Assembly (NCBI GenBank): GCA_023390655.1
Contig: JAEWCL010000020.1
Span: 1 to 64,000, forward strand
Source: Bacillota bacterium
Lineage (GTDB): Bacteria > Bacillota > Clostridia > Christensenellales > CAG-138
DNA length: 64,000 nucleotides
Reading direction: 5' to 3'
Below are positions 26,851 through 35,886 of this stretch, in pieces. A model generated the notes under the pieces. It saw only the letters and a list, made by a program, of their open reading frames with translations, did not search any database and had not been told where the DNA came from. Within the stretch, counting starts at the first letter, position 1, and every line of letters starts with the position of its first letter. Made by a program: the position numbers and the translations under genes.

Positions 26851-27286
26851 TATCGTCCACTCCTTTTGCGTCACACCTCTTTGTTTGCTTTGCACCAAGA
26901 AGTTAGGTACCAAGCGATATTTTACATCCAAAGCATTTGTTTCGCAACGGGTTTTTTGCGCACGGTACACGCTTGAAAGGTAAACATGGACAATAACTGA
27001 AAGGCGAGGGTTGCCGGTCAGGATGACTTTTATCCACGATGCGAAACTCCACTACGGGACAGGTACTTGGGCAGGATGTGTGGCTTGAAATGAGCCAAAC
27101 GAGGCGGTTTTTTCGAATGCCAAAATGCAGAGCGGTCATCGAAAGCGCGAAAATGAACCCACGGGGGAGGCGCCGCGGGTTGCTGATATAAATATTGGTT
27201 GGCGGAGATGCCCGTCTTGATTGCCATTCAGCGCACCGTTAGGCCGGCAGCCATCGCGATGGTCGCTCGTTCAAAAGGCAGAGACG
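26851..27286 (-). other. Gap between the cohesin-like gene and the marR gene
   Basis: About 435 bases. The right part is GC-rich with no conserved frame; I see no RNA gene. The MarR promoter and operator are expected near 26860-26970, but I cannot point to a convincing palindrome. The left end follows the stop of the cohesin-like gene. Confidence 0.4.
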
Positions 27287-28489
27287 TTATTGTCCAACGT
27301 CTTGCGTAGGGGGATGCTTGCGTCTGGCCCTACGGCGTTTCTTTTCGGAGAAGCGGGCAGCAAGCAGAACGGCGACGGCGATCAACAGCACCGCAGCGCC
27401 GATGCATAACAAGTAAAATGCCGTTCGGCTAAGGGTGATTTCGTTCACCTGCTCCGGTATGGGGGTGGCCCCAGCCCGCTCCGGCACTGGGGTGATTGGT
27501 GCCTCGGGAGGCAGCGAAGGCTGCAGGGGGCGCGCTGGCATCACGGCGTAGCGCTGCAGGGATTCATCCCCGGCGTTGTATACATAGTAGCCGACTTCGC
27601 CGCCGGGATTGCGCGCATACAGCAGGTAAATTTCGCCCTGCGCGTCCTGGGATTTCCACGCCGCGTACTCTTTTTCGCCGATCGTCAGCGTCGCTTCCGA
27701 GAACCCTTCCGGCAGCGCCACACTGCCGTCCGGCACAAGCAGGATGTAGGATTTAGAAACGGAGGATATTGTCTGGTAAGGATACAAGGTATCCGCCGCC
27801 GCATCAAAGATATAGTAGCCGCCTGCATTGCCTACAGCATTTGAGAGATAAAGCAAGGTCGGCGCGTCGCTGTCCTCCACTTTGGCCATGGCCACCGTTT
27901 CCCCATGGTAGGTAAGCGTGGTTACGGAATAACCTGAGGGTACCGTCACGTTCTCAAGAGAGCGCCAGATATACATGCTTTCGGAAGCATTCTTCACGTT
28001 CTGCGCCAGGACGCCCTTGGCGGCATAGTTCAGCGGCGTGGGCGTGGGCGTAGGTGCGGGTGCAGATACCGAAACGGACACGCTGGCTTTTGCGCCTTCT
28101 TGCTCTTTGCCGTCATAGCCGAGCACTTTCTCAATGGACGCTTCTATTTGTGTGCTGCCTGTGCCCGCTGCCGTGAAGCGTATGCGCGCGGTCAGGGTAT
28201 CGGCGCCGCCCTTTTGGGCGGATACCATGTTCAAAAAACCGTCGGACGCGCCGCCCTCGCTTTCTGCGTAGGTCAGCACGGCAGAATCATAAGTGAAAAA
28301 TCCTTCCGCGATCGCCATGCCCTTGCCGCTTACCGAGACGGTGACTTCCACGGTATCACCGGCTTGTACACTGGCAGCAGTTGCATTCGTGCTGATAGTT
28401 ACCGATGCGGACGCCACAACCGGCAGCAGCAACAGCAGCAACGCGAGCACCAGTACAAAAATTCTTTTATCCCTGATGAAAGCTTCCAT
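27287..28489 (-). CDS. Membrane-anchored cohesin-like surface protein
   Basis: 400 residues. A signal peptide (about 1-28) is followed by a domain at about 29-145 with the cohesin pattern: QAGDTVEVTVSVSG, then EGFFTYDSAVLTY (like the YDP-VL strand of cohesins), then TARIRFTAAGTGST. A Pro/Thr linker leads to two related 75-residue modules (about 165-320) that share a GYY-F/Y motif after an LLY strand. A second Pro-rich stretch, one membrane helix (about 358-382) and a basic cytoplasmic tail close the protein. It starts five bases after a gene whose product ends in a dockerin, which strongly supports the cohesin call. The two modules are unrecognised. Confidence 0.72.
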   Translation of the reverse strand: MEAFIRDKRIFVLVLALLLLLLPVVASASVTISTNATAASVQAGDTVEVTVSVSGKGMAIAEGFFTYDSAVLTYAESEGGASDGFLNMVSAQKGGADTLTARIRFTAAGTGSTQIEASIEKVLGYDGKEQEGAKASVSVSVSAPAPTPTPTPLNYAAKGVLAQNVKNASESMYIWRSLENVTVPSGYSVTTLTYHGETVAMAKVEDSDAPTLLYLSNAVGNAGGYYIFDAAADTLYPYQTISSVSKSYILLVPDGSVALPEGFSEATLTIGEKEYAAWKSQDAQGEIYLLYARNPGGEVGYYVYNAGDESLQRYAVMPARPLQPSLPPEAPITPVPERAGATPIPEQVNEITLSRTAFYLLCIGAAVLLIAVAVLLAARFSEKKRRRARRKHPPTQDVGQ

Positions 28490-28494
28490 CTTGT

Positions 28495-30243
28495 TTAGAC
28501 CCCCTGCGACAGCTTTGCGTCGCCATTGATAAATTGAATGAGCAGGAAGAGATCCGAAACGCTCACCTTGCCGTCATGGTCAACATCCGCCGCGCGCAGA
28601 CGCGCGCCGGTGAGCGGCGTTTCGTGCAGCAGATGGCTTTGCAGCGCAAAGACATCGCTTTCGCCTATTTCGCCGTTGCCGTCAAGGTCGCCGAACAATA
28701 CGATGGGCAGGTCAAAAAACGCCGTGCCTCCGTCATAGGTAACGCGTACAAAGAAACCCGTACACACGTTTCCGGTTGCCTTAGCGCCTTTTAGGTTGAC
28801 CACGCTGAGCTTCCCATCCGAGGAGAGATCTTGAAGCAAAGCGTCCGCCGATGTTCCAACAGGGATTCCGCTGATGCCCGATTGTGTTATCTTGTAGGAA
28901 TTGCTGCTGATTCTTGGCGCGCTCTCATACGTGCCGACGGTGATGAGCGTTGTATCCCGATAATAAAATGAAAGAATATCGGTATATGGCTGGCCTGCCC
29001 GCGCCCGCTCCTGCGCTCCGCGCTGTGAAAGGCCCACGCCGTGGCCATAGCGCCGCTCGGTCAAATACCAGCCGGCGTATTCCGTACCATAGGCGCGATA
29101 GGCCCCCCGCTCCGCGCCGCGCATCCTCAGAGAAGTCTTCTTTGCCCCGATACGGCCCAAGGTGTTTGTAAAGCTGCCGAATTTGAGTTCCCCAAGCGTG
29201 AGCGTTACGGTAAGCTGCCCGGTTTGCTGCTGTCCGGCTTCTTCATAGCCTACCATAAGCGTCACATCCGCCTCGGCATAGCAGCGGTTCGGCGCACTGT
29301 AAACAGGGGCTTTGGGCATGACCTCCACTGTGGAGAGCAGGGATACCTCCCGCCCCGCCGCATCATATGCCGCGCGTTCGAGCGCAAGCAGCACAAAAGG
29401 ATCCATGAGCTTTACTGTGTTTTCGGTAAAGGTTTCGGGAATGAAGGATTTTTCCTCGAGGCTTGAGGCGTTGAGCAGGTCGAACGGATCGTCTGCATGG
29501 GCATAATAGGGCAGGTCGTTCTCCCATACGTTGCCCGTTTTTTCCGTCTGCCCGCCGTTTGAGGCGGAATAATACGCCTCAATGATCTCCCCATTATAGG
29601 TGAGCACCTCGCCGCGCGTTGCGTCTACCGCGGCAATCGCCCGGGTATTTCTGCTGGCATAGCCCCGGTATACCTGATCCTGCGAGGTGTCCAGCAAATC
29701 ATACGCGCGGCTTGCGTACCGGGAACACCTTGCCACGGCATACCCGCGCGCACAGACCGCCTGTGCCTTCAATGCGTCAATGGGAAAGAGGTTGCTCATT
29801 TCATGGGGAACGACGCCGTATAGATATTGCTCGATCGGAAGTGTGTTGATGGCGCGCACCGCACCCTCATATACGTCGAATGTCATGTTGCCAAGGTAGG
29901 TGCAGGTACCGTACTCGGCATTTTTCAGGCGGATATAGTCCGTCCGCTCGCCATAGCTGCCGCTTAAAAGCGTAATAGAGGCGGCGGTGATGGTTTTAGC
30001 GCCAATCCGCAGGGAAATTCGGCCGCCCGCGGCCGAGATCTGCAGCTCGTCATTGCCAACGGCAAGGCCGGGCTCTTCTTTTAAAGTAAATGTACCTACG
30101 GGCGTAAAGGAAACGGTCTGCTGTTTTCCAAGCGAGATGCGTACGCGCACATCCGTAGAAAACACCGCCGCCCGCGCGGGCGCTGCTGCGCACACAAGCA
30201 GCAGCGCAAGGCATAGAACCACGAGGTACCTGTTTTTATACAT
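28495..30243 (-). CDS. Secreted SpoIID/LytB-type peptidoglycan lytic protein with C-terminal dockerin
   Basis: 582 residues from the ATG at 30243 (GAGGCG upstream; the ATG at 30255 overlaps that site). The signal peptide ends near ARAA. The SpoIID domain (about 110-420) holds the catalytic glutamate in YLYGVVPHEMSN and the KAQAVCARGYAVAR and RYGHGVGLSQRGAQ motifs. In SpoIID this fold is a lytic transglycosylase acting on denuded glycan strands. The last 65 residues form a type I dockerin with two calcium loops, DLDGNGEIGESD and DVDHDGKVSVSD. It is the first gene of a two-gene operon with the cohesin-like protein, suggesting that the enzyme docks to that membrane anchor. Confidence 0.87.
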   Translation of the reverse strand: MYKNRYLVVLCLALLLVCAAAPARAAVFSTDVRVRISLGKQQTVSFTPVGTFTLKEEPGLAVGNDELQISAAGGRISLRIGAKTITAASITLLSGSYGERTDYIRLKNAEYGTCTYLGNMTFDVYEGAVRAINTLPIEQYLYGVVPHEMSNLFPIDALKAQAVCARGYAVARCSRYASRAYDLLDTSQDQVYRGYASRNTRAIAAVDATRGEVLTYNGEIIEAYYSASNGGQTEKTGNVWENDLPYYAHADDPFDLLNASSLEEKSFIPETFTENTVKLMDPFVLLALERAAYDAAGREVSLLSTVEVMPKAPVYSAPNRCYAEADVTLMVGYEEAGQQQTGQLTVTLTLGELKFGSFTNTLGRIGAKKTSLRMRGAERGAYRAYGTEYAGWYLTERRYGHGVGLSQRGAQERARAGQPYTDILSFYYRDTTLITVGTYESAPRISSNSYKITQSGISGIPVGTSADALLQDLSSDGKLSVVNLKGAKATGNVCTGFFVRVTYDGGTAFFDLPIVLFGDLDGNGEIGESDVFALQSHLLHETPLTGARLRAADVDHDGKVSVSDLFLLIQFINGDAKLSQGV

Positions 30244-30820
30244 GTTTCGCCTCATTCAAAAATCGAGTCATTTCAACATAAATATATATATTTATGATAG
30301 CCCTTGCAAAAGAAGCGGTCAATTGGCAGCGCCTGCAAAACGGGCTTCAGAGCGCCGTGATTGTGTTAATATTCAGTGAATTTCATATGAACAGGCGGTT
30401 TTGTGCGTTATTCTTAGCTGGAGATGGGAAAAAGGCCATCCTGCATCGGCAACAGAGGAAAAATAAAGCCGGGTTACCGGCCCGTGTCACGTTTAAAATG
30501 AAATAAATGGTAAAATGCATTAATACGGTAAAAGAAGTCTCGTATCATCTCTCCGCTTGCATCAATTATGATCATTGTCTGCGTCTTTGTGGCGCCTATG
30601 AAGAACACATTCGGTTATGTAAAATTGGTGGTCGGGTATGTAAGTGTCGTTGTGGGCCAATTGCTATTTTTGGGCGGCCTCAATATCAGCATCCTGCCAA
30701 TCGGAAAATTGGTGGGCGGTTCACTGATTAAGCTGAACCTGAATATCAAGGTTGTTTTCGCCGCACTTTAAAGCCGGCCCTAACGCCGCATTTCCGGTTC
30801 TTAACGGAGAAGGCGGGATA
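30244..30820. other. Gene-poor stretch at the left edge of the AT-rich island
   Basis: About 575 bases. Short open frames exist on the plus strand (for example 30568-30771, hydrophobic), but none has a ribosome site or a recognisable motif. Base composition shifts toward AT relative to the 28-30 kb region. The promoter of the SpoIID-dockerin gene should lie near 30260-30310. Confidence 0.4.
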
Positions 30821-31294
30821 TTACCCGTCAAACTCCATCCTGAAGTATTCAATAATTCCCAATGCAGTGACTTTCTTGTGTTGAAATTTCAACCGATACC
30901 CTGATGAATTATAACAGGAAAATGCCCGTTTATTAAATGTTCTTACTTCTACATAAAGCTTGTGTTCGGGGAATTTTTGATGGGCGTAATCAGTTATGAT
31001 TTTTACAAATTCCTTTCCAAATCCTTGTCCACAAAGTTCCGGGTGCATACCCAAGCCAATTTCAATATCATTGTTATCGTCTTTTGTCATACGAAAAAAG
31101 CCAATCAATCTGTTGTTCTCATCAATTACGCCTCTGAATTGAATATTTCTTTTGGCTTCATCTGCAATAGACCAGTTTTGCTTCACAGCTTCGTCCCACG
31201 GCACATTGTATACGGAATATTCCCCATCATATCTCCATTCGTTACAGATTTCTTTTGCAAAATTCTCATGTAATTCAACCATTTTAACGTTCAT
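30821..31294 (-). CDS. GNAT-family N-acetyltransferase
   Basis: 157 residues from the ATG at 31294, preceded by GGGAGGAATGAA. The fold is clear: IQFRGVIDENNRLIGFFRM, then DIEIGLGMHPELCGQGFGKE, which carries the acetyl-CoA pyrophosphate loop (Q/RxxGxG/A form), then LYVEVRTFNKRAFSCYNSSGY. It acetylates an amine of unknown nature. Codon use is AT-rich and unlike the housekeeping genes on either side, suggesting recent transfer. It stands alone. Confidence 0.85.
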   Translation of the reverse strand: MNVKMVELHENFAKEICNEWRYDGEYSVYNVPWDEAVKQNWSIADEAKRNIQFRGVIDENNRLIGFFRMTKDDNNDIEIGLGMHPELCGQGFGKEFVKIITDYAHQKFPEHKLYVEVRTFNKRAFSCYNSSGYRLKFQHKKVTALGIIEYFRMEFDG

Positions 31295-31442
31295 TTCATT
31301 CCTCCCGGAAATATTGCGTAGCAAGTTTTGTCTATTGTACCGGTGGCTTAGTCATACCCCTGGACAGCGCAATTTTGTTCAACACCATGCACACCCGCTG
31401 CCGGTCGGCTGTTTGCTTCAAGTGCTAGACATTCCCGGGTAA

Positions 31443-31805
31443 CTTCATCAGTTTAATGATAGCACGATTCCGGCATATGTCATCGGGTTCATCGCGGGAT
31501 TCTCCCTTTCCGGCGCGCAGGCCGTCAGCCGCACAATGGTGAGCCAGCTTGCCCCCGAAAACAAAGCCGCCGAGTTTTATGGGTTTCTTTCCGTCGCAGG
31601 AAGGACCTCCACCTTTGTGGGGCCGCTGGTTTTCAGTACCATCTCCTGCCGTATACACAACTGGTATACAAACCATGGCGTTGAGACTACGCTCGCCGAG
31701 CAGTACGGGCTTCTATGGGCGATTGGCTCCATTGTTGCGTTTCTCGTCCTTGGAATGCTTCTTCTGCTCTTGGTAAAACGTATTTCCCTAAAAGACCTCC
31801 ATTAG
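31443..31805 (+). pseudogene. C-terminal fragment of an MFS (UMF1-type) transporter
   Basis: About 120 codons, beginning directly after an in-frame stop at 31440 and ending in TAG. The residues GFIAGFSLSGAQAVSRTM, then LAPENKAAEFYGFLSVAGR and a final helix ending LLLLVKRISLKDLH match the last membrane helices of UMF1-type permeases. About three-quarters of the protein is missing, and no start codon with a ribosome site exists. Its composition resembles the GC-rich genome rather than the flanking AT-rich genes, so it may be a resident gene broken by insertion. Confidence 0.75.
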
Positions 31806-31849
31806 ACGCATAATCGTAATCGCCTTATAGAAACGGCCAGATAAGATTG

Positions 31850-31890
31850 AACAGAACGAGCCGCGGCAAAGAGCCAAGGCTCGTTCTGTT
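31850..31890 (+). terminator. Terminator after the MFS remnant
   Basis: AACAGAACGAGCC (31850-31862) pairs with GGCTCGTTCTGTT (31878-31890); it still marks the end of the former MFS gene. Confidence 0.75.
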
Positions 31891-31893
31891 TAG

Positions 31894-32196
31894 TTGTCGT
31901 TTATAATCTCCTTTCATCAGCACAGCAAAAGACCAACGCGTCTTTATGTGCTCCGATATGAATTAGAGTTGGAAGACTGCGGTAAACCAATAAGCGAATC
32001 TCGTCGAGGAGAGCAAGGCGACGAGTATTACGTCAAACTTAACGGTGTAGAATACGAACTTGAGCACCACATTGGTAAAGGGCGCGGTGGAATGAGCCCC
32101 TTATATACGTTGCACGTTTATACAGTGTGGGACTCCGAGAATAGTCGAGTTGTTAGTGCACGTCCAGGTCATTTAGACCTAAAAGCAAGCAACTAA
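31894..32196 (+). CDS. Hypothetical protein, possibly truncated
   Basis: Up to 100 residues if TTG at 31894 is used; GTG at 31948 would give a shorter product. No ribosome site is evident. The sequence is hydrophilic (EYYVKLNGVEYELEHHIGKG) and I recognise no family. It lies between the MFS remnant and the tRNA-like fragment in the disturbed island, so it may be the tail of a larger lost gene. Confidence 0.4.
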   Translation: MSFIISFHQHSKRPTRLYVLRYELELEDCGKPISESRRGEQGDEYYVKLNGVEYELEHHIGKGRGGMSPLYTLHVYTVWDSENSRVVSARPGHLDLKASN

Positions 32197-32209
32197 CATT
32201 GTTCAAGCC

Positions 32210-32246
32210 ATATGCCCCGTTATCCCTTGTGGATTTCGGGGCATAT
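32210..32246. repeat. 10-bp perfect inverted repeat next to the tRNA fragment
   Basis: ATATGCCCCG (32210-32219) and CGGGGCATAT (32237-32246) flank a 17-base loop. It sits exactly where the 5' half of a tRNA would be expected, so it may be part of the junction that displaced that half. Confidence 0.55.
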
Positions 32247-32256
32247 AACCAACCAC

Positions 32257-32318
32257 TTCGCGAGCGCGCTGCGTTCGCAATGCAAAGGTCAGGGGTTCGC
32301 ATCCCCTGTGCTCCACCA
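32257..32318 (+). pseudogene. 3' part of a tRNA (Ala-like, CGC anticodon) without its 5' half
   Basis: From about GAGCGC onward the sequence follows a tRNA: anticodon arm with loop TTCGCAA, a variable region AAGGTC, a perfect T arm (AGGGG TTCGCAT CCCCT), the acceptor strand GTGCTCC and an encoded ACCA ending at 32318. The matching 5' acceptor strand (GGAGCAC) and a proper D arm are absent upstream. A tRNA 3' end without its 5' half is the usual trace of an integrated element's attachment site. The Ala assignment is tentative. Confidence 0.6.
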
Positions 32319-32478
32319 TCTTTCCTGCCGAATACTTCGATTTGACGGCAAATCCCGATAGAGTGCTGGGATTCATATCTATCTTCGTGACCGGGCCGGG
32401 AAAGAATAAATGTTTTCTCATATTTTTAAGTAACCCCTTATCTGGGTAAAGGTTGTCATAAGTTTACATATGGGATGT

Positions 32479-32506
32479 TTGCGAGTAGCTAGAGTCATGC
32501 TAAAAT
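32479..32506 (+). promoter_or_regulatory. Promoter for the SLH surface protein gene
   Basis: TTGCGA (32479-32484), 16 bases, then TAAAAT (32501-32506) preceded by TGC, an extended -10. Transcription would start about 100 bases upstream of the ATG at 32618. Confidence 0.6.
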
Positions 32507-32521
32507 TTGTGTAAAGAGAAT

Positions 32522-32557
32522 AAATCGGTCGGAATGGTTGCCCATTCCGACCGATTT
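32522..32557 (+). terminator. Terminator-like hairpin in the leader of the SLH protein gene
   Basis: A perfect 16-bp stem (AAATCGGTCGGAATGG with CCATTCCGACCGATTT) and a four-base loop, followed by TTATTATT. It lies just downstream of the proposed promoter, so it is either an attenuator or a 5' stabilising hairpin, or it ends an upstream transcript. Confidence 0.7.
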
Positions 32558-32617
32558 TATTATTCTCAGACCTGTTGAAGCGGATGGAATTGTATGTAAG
32601 GAGAGTGAAAATCATTT

Positions 32618-35600
32618 ATGAGAACCGGAATAACAAATAAAATTCTGGCACTTGTTTTGGCCTGCGTTTTGGCGATCTCGGGACTACCGGCATTGACAGT
32701 ACAGGCCGCAGAGCTACAAATGGGTGAATCCACCGGATACGCCACACCCAGTTTTGCTGATTCGGCAGAGGATGTGGAGGAACCGGAAGAAGAGTTTACC
32801 GAGAATAATGACGGCGACTTTGAGGAAACGGCTGAAAAAGTTGTAATTAAAAAAGGGAAAGTATCAGACAAAGAAAATGACTTGACTGAAAATGCACCCC
32901 TCTTAAATACTCCGAAGAAGAATAGAGCAATCGCATTTGGCGGGGGTATGGGGATACAGTCCTCCGCAGTGGCGGGCGATGCCAACGACGGCATAGACTT
33001 TACGGCGCTTATGGCGGGGAATGTGTATTATGGAACATATCGACACGCAACCGCTTTTAGCAATACACAGTATGCCAGAAACCTCGATGATAACGATAAT
33101 GATTTAGGAATCACCTATGACAGTGAAAAAAGACCTGTGCTCTGGCGTGTCATGGGCGAAGAAACCGCCGGAACGATGACATTGTTAAGCGAGTACGCAG
33201 TGGATGGGTATTATTTCTGCCATGAAAAGGAGGCCCCTACAGCCAATCAGTGGGAGTATTCCGACTTGCGAAAATGGCTGAACACACCTGCCTATGAAGG
33301 CAATTCCGGTGATGGAGATGATGGGGAGTACGGCTTTCTTCACAGCAGCAAAAGCGGCTTTACGGCTGCGGAGCTGGGGAATCCAATTATAACCGCATCT
33401 GTAAACACGACGACTTATGATTACAGGACAGAGGAGAAAGGCGCTACCCAAGCAACACAGGATCGATTCTATATACCCTGGGGAATGTACAGTAACAAGG
33501 AGCAGACAGCCAACGTGGGGAAGGTCTGGTGGGGGGCCGACGATGTACCGGAAAGTACATGCGGGATATCAGATTCAGATAAGATTGCGAAACTAAAAGG
33601 AGGAACGCCTGTTCACTCCTGGCTGCGTTCGCTTGACACATATGACACCAACTACGCACTGATGATTGTCGTTGTCGACGGCGGAGACGAATACTCCCCC
33701 GGCGAAGTCATCAGCGGCTATGTGCGCGCCGCCTTCGGCGTCCGCCCCGCGTTTCAACTCAATCAGTCGTCAGTTCTCTTCGCCTCTAAAATCGCGGAGG
33801 ATGCGAACACAGCCAACGGTGAAACGGAGAAGGCTGCCGGTTATTATTCAACCGGCGAAGACGGTCGCGAGAAGTACAAACTGACGATATTGAACACTGG
33901 TGTGAAATTGAACAGCCTGATGGGGCCGCTCGGCCCTTTGAACAGCGGCGTAACCCTGACCGTAGTCCCCGGCGGTACGCTGGATTTGGCCGGCGTGGTT
34001 AGCGGCGGCGCGGACAAGCTGGTGTATAAAATTGTGCAGGATGTCGATGGAACCAGAAGCATTGTCGGCTACGGCGCGGGGAACGCCACCAGCTTGACAG
34101 TAAACGGTAAGGCTAACGTAACAGACGATGCCAATCTGACCGTTGGCGGCGACTACACCTTGTATGTGTGGGCGCAGAAGGATAACGACCACAACTCCCA
34201 CGAGGGCAGCGAGCCTATGTACTTTGAGCTGGAGGTGGGGACGCCTGCCGGCCCCCATACCGTCATCTTTGAACTCGATGGCGGCACCCGAACAGGCGGC
34301 GGCGATCTGGAGCAGATCGTCCCGGACGGCGGCGCGGCGACAGCGCCCACCGTCACCCGCGACGGTTACACCTTCGACGGCTGGGACAAGAGCTTTAGCA
34401 ACGTCACATCTGATCTGACCGTGACGGCCCAGTGGAGCAACAACACAACGCCAACCCCGTCCTCCACCAGCGACAGGGACGGGAACAACGGCAATATATC
34501 CGTTTATGGCATCAATGTGCCTTACTCCATTCACAGCAGCAGTGGTGTCATGACCATCGAGCTTACCACAACTCTTTTGGATAAGATTGTGACAGCAGCC
34601 AATAAAAATAAGACCATTGCCATCAATGCAGGTAACCGCGTAGGACTGAAAGAACTGGTCGTCAGCTTCCCGCCATTGTGGCTTGCAGAGCATACGGATA
34701 TCACGATTCCGGTGCAGTCCGGTATCGGGGGCATCACACTCAGTCACAATCTTGCAAAGCAATTCCCCAATCAGGGAGCTACCGCAACTGTCTCTTTGAA
34801 AACAGGCAGCCTGATTTTCTCCGCAAGGCAAAGCGGCAAAACAGTAACATGGAATGATACCAATGCACTGGTGGCGATCTACATGCCGTATACGCCTCCT
34901 ACGAATAGCAACACAAATGCCGTTGTCCTATATAACAAAACTACTGGTGTAGTGGTTGCCCACAGCTTTTATTCCGGCGGGAAGGTCTACGCGGCGGTCG
35001 GCGGCCCCGGCATCTACGATGCAAAAGTTGGTGCAGGTAACTTTACCGATACACAGGGGCATTGGGCGATAGGAGACATTATCTTCGCATCCAGCCATGG
35101 GCTCATTGCCGGCACCAGTGCCACGGCCTTTTCACCGGATGCGGCAATTACCCGCGCCGATTTTATTGTGGCGTTGGGTAAGCTCTCCAGCGCAGATGTA
35201 AGCAAGTACGAACAAAGCAGCTTTACCGATGTGGCAAACGACAGTCCCGCAATGCCCTATATCGAGTGGGCGGCGGCAAACAAAATCGTGCAGGGTATCG
35301 GCAATCACCGGTTCGGTCCCACTCAGGCAATTACCCGTGAGCAGATGGCGGTGATGTTGACATCCTATGCCAACGCTACCGGCCAGACCTTGCCGAAGGT
35401 TCGCACGGCCAACACCTTCGCGGACGGCGGCAACATATCTGCGTGGGCGAAGGAGGCGGTCACAGCCGTTCAGCAGGCGGATATCATGACAGGCAAGACC
35501 GGCAATGTGTTCGCGCCCCAAGCCAGCGCCACCCGCGCCGAAGCCAGCGCCATCCTGCGCAGATTTGCGGAGTCCACTGTGAATGGTGAAAAAGCCTGGG

Positions 35601-35836
35601 TACAAACCGGCGAAGGCAAGTGGATGTACATCGGCAGCGATTATCTGCCCCGCAAGGGCTGGCTGGCAATTGCGAACTCCGATACAAAATATTACCTTGA
35701 CACCAACGGCTTAATGGTAACCGGTAAATGGCTTCAACTCGACAGCAAATGGCATTACTTCTACGACAACGGTAAAATGGCGAAAAATACCGCTGTGGAA
35801 GGCTATGAAATCGATGAATACGGTGTAAGAAACTAA
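32618..35836 (+). CDS. Large surface protein: DUF6273-like, InlB-type repeat, three SLH domains, cell-wall-binding repeats
   Basis: 1072 residues with a signal peptide (about 1-30) and ribosome site AAGGAGAG. An acidic stretch is followed by a DUF6273-like region (about 165-390; WEYSDLRKWLNTP, SWLRSLD, AAFGVRPAFQL). An InlB B-type repeat lies at about 546-608 (VIFELDGG ... GYTFDGWDKSF). Three SLH motifs occupy about 808-985 (FTDTQGHWAIGDIIFA, FTDVANDSPAMPYIEWAAAN, FADGGNISAWAKEAVTAVQQ), each with the TRAD/TREQ/TRAE element. The last 80 residues are choline-binding-type repeats (KGWLAIANSDTKYYLDTNG, GKWLQLDSKWHYFYDNGKM). SLH domains bind pyruvylated wall polymers; the repeats give a second wall-binding mode. 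Confidence 0.85.
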   Translation: MRTGITNKILALVLACVLAISGLPALTVQAAELQMGESTGYATPSFADSAEDVEEPEEEFTENNDGDFEETAEKVVIKKGKVSDKENDLTENAPLLNTPKKNRAIAFGGGMGIQSSAVAGDANDGIDFTALMAGNVYYGTYRHATAFSNTQYARNLDDNDNDLGITYDSEKRPVLWRVMGEETAGTMTLLSEYAVDGYYFCHEKEAPTANQWEYSDLRKWLNTPAYEGNSGDGDDGEYGFLHSSKSGFTAAELGNPIITASVNTTTYDYRTEEKGATQATQDRFYIPWGMYSNKEQTANVGKVWWGADDVPESTCGISDSDKIAKLKGGTPVHSWLRSLDTYDTNYALMIVVVDGGDEYSPGEVISGYVRAAFGVRPAFQLNQSSVLFASKIAEDANTANGETEKAAGYYSTGEDGREKYKLTILNTGVKLNSLMGPLGPLNSGVTLTVVPGGTLDLAGVVSGGADKLVYKIVQDVDGTRSIVGYGAGNATSLTVNGKANVTDDANLTVGGDYTLYVWAQKDNDHNSHEGSEPMYFELEVGTPAGPHTVIFELDGGTRTGGGDLEQIVPDGGAATAPTVTRDGYTFDGWDKSFSNVTSDLTVTAQWSNNTTPTPSSTSDRDGNNGNISVYGINVPYSIHSSSGVMTIELTTTLLDKIVTAANKNKTIAINAGNRVGLKELVVSFPPLWLAEHTDITIPVQSGIGGITLSHNLAKQFPNQGATATVSLKTGSLIFSARQSGKTVTWNDTNALVAIYMPYTPPTNSNTNAVVLYNKTTGVVVAHSFYSGGKVYAAVGGPGIYDAKVGAGNFTDTQGHWAIGDIIFASSHGLIAGTSATAFSPDAAITRADFIVALGKLSSADVSKYEQSSFTDVANDSPAMPYIEWAAANKIVQGIGNHRFGPTQAITREQMAVMLTSYANATGQTLPKVRTANTFADGGNISAWAKEAVTAVQQADIMTGKTGNVFAPQASATRAEASAILRRFAESTVNGEKAWVQTGEGKWMYIGSDYLPRKGWLAIANSDTKYYLDTNGLMVTGKWLQLDSKWHYFYDNGKMAKNTAVEGYEIDEYGVRN

Positions 35837-35886
35837 GTGGCCATAGATATTGATAAAGCACAGAGGAAGAAAGCAGCGAAAGCAAC

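Noticed and set aside
30568..30771. Short hydrophobic frame on the plus strand
   Set aside because: No ribosome site, no recognised motif; chance frame in AT-rich spacer is more likely.
32203..32421. Minus-strand frame over the tRNA fragment
   Set aside because: It is the antisense of a tRNA 3' end, a classical spurious frame.
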